Positions 58,642-64,000 of a stretch of DNA of 64,000 nt are shown here, piece by piece. Both the position numbers and the translations under genes were made by a program. This DNA comes from CAYGDP01 sp964348665 (lineage in GTDB: Bacteria > Verrucomicrobiota > Verrucomicrobiia > Palsa-1439 > CAYGDP01), in assembly GCA_964348665.1 (NCBI GenBank), contig CAYGDP010000010.1:1-64000 (forward strand). The letters are read 5' to 3'. How positions within the stretch are numbered: position 1 is the first letter of the stretch; each line of letters opens with the position of its first letter. The notes under the pieces are model-generated. The model did not search any database. It was not told the origin of the DNA and saw only the letters and a program-made list of their open reading frames with translations.

Positions 58642-60568
58642 GGATAACCTCACCAACCGCAAGCTACTCCGGGCGCAATTGGAAAGCGAAGGCTATGAAG
58701 TGGTTGCGGCGGGGGATGGCGTAGAAGCGCTGGAATGCCTGGAGCGTGAAACTGTAGACGCGGTCATCTCCGATGTGCTGATGCCGTGTATGGATGGCTA
58801 TCGGTTATGCTATAAGCTGCGACAGAGCAAGCAGTTCGGCGATTTGCCGTTCATTTTCTATACCAACACCCATTTTTCTCCGAGCGATGAAAAATTGGCT
58901 CGGGAGGTGGGTGGAGATCATTTCATACAGAAGCCGTGCAACCCGTCACTGTTGCTGGAGGCACTACAAAAAGTCTCAAAACAGCCGCACCGCCAGCCGC
59001 ACGCGGAATCCGCCACGATGTCCGAGCAGCAAGTTCTCCGCGAATATAATGAGAGATTGGTTGCCAAGCTGGAGGAGCGTAACATGGAGTTAGCCGAGAG
59101 CGAAGCGCGTTTTCGTGCCATTTTTGATACAGCTACCGATGCAATCATTATGACCGATGGCAACGACAAAATCGTTTACTATAACAAAGCCGCCGAGCGG
59201 ATGTTTGGTTATGGACAAGTTGAGGCTGCTGGCAAATCGGTAACATTGCTCATGCCCCAGCGCTTGCAAGAAGAATATCGCAAAGCTTTAATAGACCTTC
59301 AAGCGGAGAGCCAGGTCTACGCTATGGGAAAGACAATCACGCTGGCAGGTCGCCGCAAAGACAAAACCGAGTTTCCGTTTGAGGTTTCTTTGGCGAGTTG
59401 GCAAACCAACACAGGCAAATACTTCTCCACCATCATTCGCGATATCACCGAACGCATTCGTGCGGAGGAAGAACGCCAAAAGGTCGCTGTGCGCTTCCGT
59501 AAGATATTCGAGGACTCCTCGGAAGGGATTTATCAAATTGCCGCGGACGGACGCTACATCACCATCAACCCCGCCTATGCGCGCATCCTCGGCTACGATT
59601 CCCCTCAAGAGTTGATGGATGCCGTAGAAATTAGTGGCAATGTGTGTGCTGATCCGGAAGAACATGCAGCCATCCGCCGCAAACTGGAACAGCGCGGCGA
59701 GGCGCAAGATTTTCAGATGCGATTCGTCCGCAAAGATCGCCAGGTAATTTGGGTCAGTATCAACTGCCGTGTTGTCTATCAGTCTGACGGCAGCGTTTTT
59801 TATTACGAAGGTTCGATCCGGGACATCACAGAGCGTAAGCGCTTGCAAGAAGAGAATGTGCAGGCCGAACGCCTTGCCACCATCGGTATGATGGCCTCCA
59901 AACTTGCCCACGAAGTCCGGAATCCGCTCGCTGCGATTTCTCTCAACTTGGAAATGATCAACGAGGAGATCAATGCCTTTCCCTCGGACGTGACAAACAA
60001 AACCCAGAGCCTCGGTCAAATGCTTCAAATCATGTCCGGTGAGACACGTCGCATCCAGCGGATCACGCAGGAATACCTCCTGTTTGGCCGCCAACCAACC
60101 CCCCAAAAACGGCCGACCGACCTCAACGCATTGCTCGCCGAACACTTGCAATTTCAAGCCTCTGTCTTCGCGCAAGCCCGCGTCAACGTGAAGACAGAAT
60201 TTGACCGGTCGTTGTCGCCGGTTGAATTGGATGGAGATCAAATCACCCAAGCCGTGATGAATCTGATCCGCAACGCTCTCGACGCCATGAGCGGTGGCGG
60301 GACGCTGACGGTACGCACGCGAAAAAATGGCAAGGGTAGCGTTTGCTCGGTTGCCGACACGGGCGTGGGAATGACCGAAGAGCAGAAACAGAATCTCTTC
60401 AAACCGTTCCACTCCACAAAAAGTGGCGGCACCGGACTCGGCTTGGCAACCGTCCAGCAGATCGTCCTCGCCCATGGTGGTCGCATCGAGGTGGAAAGCA
60501 AATCCGGCTGCGGTACGACGTTTCACCTTATCTTTCCCCCAAAATCTTCGTCTGCCGGTGCAAAATGA
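58622..60568 (+). CDS. Receiver-PAS-PAS histidine kinase (hybrid sensor with N-terminal receiver)
   Basis: This 648-aa protein starts at the ATG at 58622, overlapping the upstream gene by 20 bases. The receiver spans residues 1-120 with D51 (VISDVLMPCMDG), followed by a coiled coil at about 130-160, PAS1 at about 160-280 (FDTATDAIIMTDGNDKIVYYN), PAS2 at about 290-405 (SSEGIYQIAADGRYITINPAY), HisKA with H430 (KLAHEVRNPLAAISLN) and HATPase_c at about 520-640 (NLIRNALDAMSGGG, DTGVGM, GGTGLGLATVQQIV), as in NtrB/FixL-type kinases. A receiver at the N-terminus suggests the upstream kinase may phosphorylate it, forming a cascade. Confidence 0.93.
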   Translation: MKILIAEDNLTNRKLLRAQLESEGYEVVAAGDGVEALECLERETVDAVISDVLMPCMDGYRLCYKLRQSKQFGDLPFIFYTNTHFSPSDEKLAREVGGDHFIQKPCNPSLLLEALQKVSKQPHRQPHAESATMSEQQVLREYNERLVAKLEERNMELAESEARFRAIFDTATDAIIMTDGNDKIVYYNKAAERMFGYGQVEAAGKSVTLLMPQRLQEEYRKALIDLQAESQVYAMGKTITLAGRRKDKTEFPFEVSLASWQTNTGKYFSTIIRDITERIRAEEERQKVAVRFRKIFEDSSEGIYQIAADGRYITINPAYARILGYDSPQELMDAVEISGNVCADPEEHAAIRRKLEQRGEAQDFQMRFVRKDRQVIWVSINCRVVYQSDGSVFYYEGSIRDITERKRLQEENVQAERLATIGMMASKLAHEVRNPLAAISLNLEMINEEINAFPSDVTNKTQSLGQMLQIMSGETRRIQRITQEYLLFGRQPTPQKRPTDLNALLAEHLQFQASVFAQARVNVKTEFDRSLSPVELDGDQITQAVMNLIRNALDAMSGGGTLTVRTRKNGKGSVCSVADTGVGMTEEQKQNLFKPFHSTKSGGTGLGLATVQQIVLAHGGRIEVESKSGCGTTFHLIFPPKSSSAGAK

Positions 60569-60573
60569 CGGTC

Positions 60574-60620
60574 GCCAAGACCAGCGCCCAAAGCGCAGGA
60601 TGAGAACGCGGAATGCTCAT
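60574..60620 (-). pseudogene. Fragment of a YdcF-like gene start (direct repeat copy 2)
   Basis: On the minus strand these bases encode MSIPRSHPALWALVLA and match the start of the YdcF-like gene at 54680 in both protein and DNA. The frame then runs into unrelated sequence (TVILHRQTKILGER) overlapping the kinase gene end, and stops. It has no YdcF body, so it is a remnant. It lies in the 205-base gap between two convergent genes. Confidence 0.65.
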
Positions 60621-60703
60621 GACTGGCGCACCCGACCAGAAACCACCGGACGAAAATAGGTGAAAGCCCGTCATTGTGAGACAAAATGGTATCCGAAAAA
60701 GAT

Positions 60704-60741
60704 CGGACAAATTTCACAACGATCGTTGTGATAAATGTCCG
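60704..60741. terminator. Long imperfect palindrome between convergent genes
   Basis: This 38-base inverted repeat has a perfect 16-base core, CACAACGATCGTTGTG (60715-60730), and outer arms CGGACA/TGTCCG. It lies between the kinase (ends 60568) and DUF58 (ends 60774) genes, where a two-way terminator would be useful. No T-run follows, so a protein-binding or repeat element is also possible. Confidence 0.45.
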
Positions 60742-60773
60742 AAAGCGACGGAAGCATTCAGGAATAACTGCTA

Positions 60774-61667
60774 TCAACGCAGCAACAACCGTTTTGAGAG
60801 ATACGCCGCGAGAAGTTGGTCGAAGGGTTTGCTGGTGTCGGCGACCACGTGATCAATGTCGTTGGCGCTGAACCCTGACTTGAGTGAGTCTAGAAATTTC
60901 TGCAGCTCATTCTTGTACTGCTCACGCAAACGGGCGGGGTCAATCATCATCCGTTGATCGGTCTCCATGTCTCGAAATGTAGCCTGCGCTCGAAACGGAA
61001 AATCCAGCTCGAAATGATCGAGGACTTGCATCGCCACAACTTCGTGCCGCTTGTGACGGAAATGGGCGAGTCCACTCAAGATTTCCTTCGGATCATCGAG
61101 AAAATCGCTGATGACAACGATGAGACCGCGGCGTTTGAGGCGCTCGGCGAGATCGTGAAAGCTGCGGCCCATGCCGCTGGTGCCGGCCGTGCGAGTGCGT
61201 TCGAGTTGGATGAGGAGCTGGCGCAGATGGGTCGGACTGGATCGGGGTGGGATGAACAATTGAACTTTTTTATCAAACACCATCAGTCCGGCGCTGTCCT
61301 GCTGGCGGATGATGAGATAGGCGAGCGACGCAGCGAGATAACAGCCGTATTCGAATTTCGTGAGGCCGGTGGATTTGTAGCCCATGCTGGCGGATGAATC
61401 GAGGAGGATGTACACCCGCATGTTCGTTTCTTCCTCATACTGCTTGATGTAATAGCGGTTCGTTTTGGCTTGCAGCTTCCAATCGAGGTGTTTGGGGTCG
61501 TCGCCCTTCACGTATTCGCGGTGTTCGGCGAATTCGACGCTGAACCCTTTGTAAGGGCTTTTGTGCGCGCCGCTGATGAACCCCTCGACGACGGTGCGCG
61601 CCTTGATATCGAGGCCGCCGAGTTTGGCCAGCGCCAATGGATCGAGATAGCGGTAGGTTTGTTTCAC
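60774..61667 (-). CDS. DUF58 / von Willebrand A-like protein
   Basis: This 297-aa protein starts at the ATG at 61667. It begins YRYLDPLALAKLGGLDIKAR and contains GFSVEFAEHREYVKGDDPKHLDWKL-type DUF58 sequence. A vWA-like metal site follows (VYILLDSSASMGY, the D-x-S-x-S motif) with SDFLDD later. DUF58 proteins normally sit directly downstream of a MoxR ATPase and are thought to act with it in cofactor insertion or envelope assembly. Here the MoxR gene is 1.5 kb upstream, separated by two genes. Confidence 0.92.
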   Translation of the reverse strand: MKQTYRYLDPLALAKLGGLDIKARTVVEGFISGAHKSPYKGFSVEFAEHREYVKGDDPKHLDWKLQAKTNRYYIKQYEEETNMRVYILLDSSASMGYKSTGLTKFEYGCYLAASLAYLIIRQQDSAGLMVFDKKVQLFIPPRSSPTHLRQLLIQLERTRTAGTSGMGRSFHDLAERLKRRGLIVVISDFLDDPKEILSGLAHFRHKRHEVVAMQVLDHFELDFPFRAQATFRDMETDQRMMIDPARLREQYKNELQKFLDSLKSGFSANDIDHVVADTSKPFDQLLAAYLSKRLLLR

Positions 61668-61685
61668 GGTGACAGATTCAACTTC

Positions 61686-61787
61686 GAACTTTCAACTGAC
61701 GGATGTTAGATGAAAAAATTAAACGTTGAAAGTTCAAAACCACGAATGAACGCGAATAGTTCGAGTTTATCCGTGCGCATTCGTGGT
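61686..61787. repeat. Paired inverted-repeat element downstream of mobile genes
   Basis: Two adjacent perfect inverted repeats: GAACTTTCAAC (61686-61696) with GTTGAAAGTTC (61725-61735), and ACCACGAATG (61739-61748) with CATTCGTGGT (61778-61787). The ACCACGAATG...CATTCGTGGT form is familiar to me as a common dispersed element in environmental bacteria. The region 61668-61916 has no convincing gene; a 70-codon frame at 61710-61922 is only read-through of the repeat. Confidence 0.7.
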
Positions 61788-61916
61788 CAAAAAACCTTTT
61801 TACTCATGCGCGTCCCTCGCCTCGCTGGGCGATGGCGAGACGAAATTTTTGCCAGTCAGAAAAATGTGGTGAGAAAGTTATGGGGTGATGCCATGTTTAT
61901 TGGGGCGTCAGTAGCG

Positions 61917-61984
61917 GTCTAACGTGAAAGCTCAACCACATCACTAGAGCGGCGTTGTCTGCAGCGCTGGGTTAAGCGTTGCGG
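61917..61984 (-). other. attC-like integron recombination site after the trypsin-like gene
   Basis: Read on the minus strand, this 68-base segment directly follows the stop of the gene at 61985. It has CCGCAAC and GCTTAACCC at one end and GGTTGAGC (61937-61930), six bases, then GTTAGAC (61923-61917) at the other. GTTAGAC fits the GTTRRRY crossover core. GGTTGAGC pairs with GCTTAACC apart from one position, like L' and L''. The R'' box is degenerate. Size and layout fit attC sites, but no integrase gene is in the window. Confidence 0.55.
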
Positions 61985-62593
61985 TCATTTGGGTTTCGGG
62001 AGGCAAAGCGTCTCGAATCCAACGACACGAGCCTGCTTGCCGTCGTCGGCTGTGAGTAGGACGCCAATGACTGCGCCACTCTGCTTGTGGAGTACCGGCC
62101 CGCCGCTTCCACCAGCCATCATAATAGGTTTGCCAGCTCGGGCCTCAAGTTGGCGTGGACCGTCGGCGGACTTGTAAGTGCCGGCTGTCATGCCCTTAGG
62201 GGTGAGGACTCCGGGCACGCAGTCGCCAGCTGGACCAAGGATGATGACCTCATCACCAGCGCGAAGCGTGAAATTGGGATTGTAGTTAAGAAACTGAAGC
62301 TTGGGACTTGGCGACTTGACGGGTAACGCCTGAACGTCCTTTTGCTTGATTACTTTGGTGGTATCGAGGGTGATTGCATCGCCATCAAGGGGTTCAAGCG
62401 TACGTGGGGCCTTGCCATCGAATTGGTGAAGTGACGCGACGCCGAGGAATCCAGTGCCGTAGCGAATCACGAAGCCAGAACCAGCAAGCTCCTCGCCGAT
62501 GAGCACCTCATACTTGTCGGGTGGAGTTGGATCGGCTGCGAATGCTACTGCGGCAAAGCTGAGAATCGGAAGGAGGTGGAAGGCTTTATTCAT
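61985..62593 (-). CDS. Secreted trypsin-fold serine protease-like protein, cassette-like gene
   Basis: This 202-aa protein starts at the ATG at 62593. The signal peptide is residues 1-19 (HLLPILSFAAVAFA). A compact trypsin-like fold is suggested by FVIRYGTGFLGVASLHQFDG (H56), KDVQALPV (D86) and GGSGGPVLHKQSGAVIGVLL (S163), in the order His-Asp-Ser. The protein is short for the family and the His context is unusual, so activity is uncertain. GTTAGGC lies 18 bases before the ATG and an attC-like site directly follows the stop, as in an integron cassette of about 695 bp. Confidence 0.72.
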   Translation of the reverse strand: MNKAFHLLPILSFAAVAFAADPTPPDKYEVLIGEELAGSGFVIRYGTGFLGVASLHQFDGKAPRTLEPLDGDAITLDTTKVIKQKDVQALPVKSPSPKLQFLNYNPNFTLRAGDEVIILGPAGDCVPGVLTPKGMTAGTYKSADGPRQLEARAGKPIMMAGGSGGPVLHKQSGAVIGVLLTADDGKQARVVGFETLCLPKPK

Positions 62594-62611
62594 TATAGTG
62601 TGCGGAGCAAC

Positions 62612-62618
62612 GCCTAAC
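62612..62618 (-). other. GTTRRRY core-like site at the cassette boundary
   Basis: On the minus strand this reads GTTAGGC. It contains the stop codon (TAG) of the upstream small membrane protein and lies 18 bases before the ATG of the trypsin-like gene. No R''/L'' partner is seen in the preceding sequence, so it would be an insertion point rather than a full attC. Confidence 0.45.
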
Positions 62619-63003
62619 TCCGGTAAAACGAGTCATAAATCAACAGAGCGCCCAAGAGAATACCGACTGCACCTACGATTCGGAATGCGCTCTCCATTCG
62701 CTTGCCTGTCGGCATTATGCGAGAAAGTGCGTGTGGGAACAAGAGATAGACCACGCTTTTGAGTATCATCACCCATCCTGCCAAGGTAACGGCGACCGGG
62801 ATGCCCCATACCCAGACGTTGTGCCCCAAGACGACAATGAGGCCAAGCGGCAAATTAAACAGGGCGATAAGCAAACCGCCGGTTTCCCGCTCTCGCAGCG
62901 GCAGAAAGAGCGCTGCCCATTTGGCTGGATAAAGCATGTGGGAAAGGCCAAAAATCAACCAGCCAATTGCAAACCAGCGTTCAATGAGCGTTTCAATGGA
63001 CAT
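62614..63003 (-). CDS. Small four-helix membrane protein
   Basis: This 129-aa protein starts at the ATG at 63003. There are four hydrophobic helices (about residues 7-27, 43-62, 65-88 and 105-124), with WFAIGWLIFGLSHMLYPAKW and LPLRERETGGLLIALFNLPLG notable. I cannot assign a family with confidence; it recalls small DoxX-like or DUF-type membrane proteins. GTTAGGC lies 13 bases before the ATG, as at cassette starts. With the next gene it separates moxR from DUF58. Confidence 0.7.
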   Translation of the reverse strand: MSIETLIERWFAIGWLIFGLSHMLYPAKWAALFLPLRERETGGLLIALFNLPLGLIVVLGHNVWVWGIPVAVTLAGWVMILKSVVYLLFPHALSRIMPTGKRMESAFRIVGAVGILLGALLIYDSFYRS

Positions 63004-63016
63004 GATTGTTCGAGCG

Positions 63017-63023
63017 GCCTAAC
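63017..63023 (-). other. GTTRRRY core-like site before the membrane protein gene
   Basis: On the minus strand this reads GTTAGGC, preceded by ATTACAA and followed by CGCTCGAACAATC and the ATG. The five bases after the core (CGCT plus one) match those after the GTTAGAC core at 61917. There are no inverted-repeat arms upstream, so it is not a full attC. Confidence 0.4.
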
Positions 63024-63091
63024 TTGTAATTATGCGATCATTCTGTCGTGCTAATGGGATAAGCCTGACAAAAAAAGTCGAATATGCCTGC

Positions 63092-63117
63092 ACGGGCGCT
63101 TCGATCTCTGCGCCCGT
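63092..63117 (-). terminator. Hairpin just downstream of moxR
   Basis: Perfect 8-bp arms ACGGGCGC (63092-63099) and GCGCCCGT (63110-63117) lie 29 bases after the moxR stop. On the minus strand a run of seven T follows 15 bases later, too far for a classic intrinsic terminator but suggestive. It would uncouple moxR from the genes that follow. Confidence 0.5.
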
Positions 63118-63145
63118 TGCTCATCGGGAAAAATGATTTTTCTTT

Positions 63146-64000
63146 TCAATACTGCTCTTCCTTTGGCTCAGGAATTTCCTTGAGCAGGCGCTCGATGACG
63201 TCGTCGGTGGTGATGCCTTCGGCTTCGGCGTTGAAATTAGTCGCAATGCGGTGTCGCATGATGGGCTTGGCCATGGCTTGGATATCGGCGCACGAGGCGG
63301 CATAGCGGCCATGGAGAATGGCGCGGGCTTTGGCCGCAACGATGAAAGCCTGGGCGGCGCGCGGCCCGGCGCCCCAGCCGATCCAATCCTTGATAAACTG
63401 CGGCGCTTCCGGCTGGCGCGGACGCGTGGCGCGAACGAGGCTGACTGCGTAATTGATGACATGATCAGCCACCGGCACGCGGCGAACGATTTGCTGGAGC
63501 GACAGAATTTCTTCGCCGGTGAGTACGGGAGACAGTTGAGGTTTGGACGTGCCGGTTGTTGCGCGAACGATTTCGCATTCTTCTTCCTTCTTCGGGTAGT
63601 CCACGTAAATGTTAAAGAGGAAACGGTCCTGCTGGGCTTCGGGGAGTGGATACGTGCCTTCTTGCTCGATGGGGTTTTGCGTGGCGAGCACGAAGAACGG
63701 CAATGGCAACTCCCACGTCTTGCCCGCGGCGGTAACGTGATATTCCTGCATCGCTTCGAGCAATGCCGCTTGCGTCTTAGGGGGCGTCCGGTTGATTTCG
63801 TCGGCAAGCAGGATGTTGGTGAACAGCGGCCCGTGGATGAACCGAAACGAGCGTTTGCCTGTCTCGGGATCTTCCTCGACCACGTCGGTGCCGGTGATAT
63901 CCGAGGGCATGAGGTCCGGCGTGAACTGGATGCGTTTGAACTGCAAATGCAACAGTTGGCTCATGGTGCGCACCAGCAACGTCTTGGCCAATCCTGGCAC
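63146..64000 (-). CDS. MoxR-family AAA+ ATPase (N-terminus beyond window)
   Basis: The frame is open to base 64000, so the start is missing; 284 residues are present. It begins inside Walker A (VPGLAKTLLVRT). Walker B is NILLADEINRTPPKTQAALLEAMQE, sensor 1 is FVLATQNPIEQEGTYPLPEAQQDRF, and the C-terminal lid contains WIGWGAGPRAAQAFIVAAKARAIL. All are typical of MoxR. MoxR proteins act as chaperone-like ATPases with vWA/DUF58 partners, and the DUF58 gene is at 60774-61667. Confidence 0.93.
   Translation of the reverse strand: MPGLAKTLLVRTMSQLLHLQFKRIQFTPDLMPSDITGTDVVEEDPETGKRSFRFIHGPLFTNILLADEINRTPPKTQAALLEAMQEYHVTAAGKTWELPLPFFVLATQNPIEQEGTYPLPEAQQDRFLFNIYVDYPKKEEECEIVRATTGTSKPQLSPVLTGEEILSLQQIVRRVPVADHVINYAVSLVRATRPRQPEAPQFIKDWIGWGAGPRAAQAFIVAAKARAILHGRYAASCADIQAMAKPIMRHRIATNFNAEAEGITTDDVIERLLKEIPEPKEEQY

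Noticed and set aside
61710..61922. A 70-codon plus-strand frame
   Set aside because: It consists of inverted-repeat sequence and the attC-like edge. There is no homology, ribosome site or coding character.
1..64000. tRNA, rRNA, riboswitch or prophage genes
   Set aside because: Intergenic regions were read for cloverleaf, rRNA and known riboswitch cores and for phage or transposase genes. None was convincing. No transposase or integrase gene is present.

Overview
The window is a GC-rich bacterial metagenome scaffold; a 100-N assembly gap lies at 56872-56971. It looks like a member of the Planctomycetes-Verrucomicrobia (PVC) group. The main reasons are three surface proteins that begin with an Arg-rich leader followed by an LE-x-R-x-x-P motif (692, 31144 and 44331), long RTX/beta-helix/Calx-beta/FG-GAP exoproteins, paired membrane-TPR proteins of the TMTC type, and abundant small palindromic repeats. 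I cannot fix the phylum from sequence alone. No rRNA, tRNA, CRISPR array or replication origin was seen.

Layout. 1-12 kb: the C-terminus of one repeat-rich exoprotein, then a 3781-aa one. 12-19 kb: a SAM methyltransferase, pyrD, a YbjQ-YbjQ-M48 protease operon, two pseudopilin-like paralogues, and methionine synthase split into N-half and C-half genes. 19-26 kb: an orphan RelE/ParE-like toxin, two TPR membrane proteins, mnmA carrying an in-frame palindromic insert, a small membrane protein, a HAD phosphatase and rph. 26-30 kb: a MacAB-type export operon. 30-36 kb: an RTX protein, a FAH-family enzyme, a YihY protein, and a nucleoside salvage operon (PNP, pyrimidine nucleoside phosphorylase, cytidine deaminase). 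36-39 kb: an FkbM methyltransferase islet between two copies of a 55-bp leader, ilvD, and a CvpA-like gene. 39-47 kb: a 1624-aa RTX/Calx-beta/FG-GAP protein divergent from htrA and an unknown partner gene. 47-55 kb: an AsmA-like protein, an SPFH protein with an NAD-kinase-like partner, a DEDD exonuclease-like protein, a dihydrolipoamide dehydrogenase and a YdcF-like protein. 55-60.6 kb: a four-gene two-component cluster with tandemly amplified PAS domains. 60.7-64 kb: DUF58 and MoxR genes separated by two small genes that carry integron-cassette-like boundaries.

How the genes work together. The clearest functional units are nucleoside salvage, MacAB-like efflux, the split MetE pair, and the signalling cluster (truncated receiver, multi-PAS histidine kinase, DivK-like receiver, receiver-PAS-PAS kinase). 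Much of the rest serves the cell envelope: giant surface proteins, HtrA, AsmA, M48, SPFH, YihY and YdcF.

The most novel observations are the in-frame palindromic element inside mnmA; an attC-like site and three GTTRRRY cores around two genes that interrupt the usual moxR-DUF58 pair; the split MetE whose C-half keeps the exact zinc-ligand spacing; the exact 55-bp overlap on both sides of the N gap; and direct repeats flanking both the fkbM islet and the two-component cluster.
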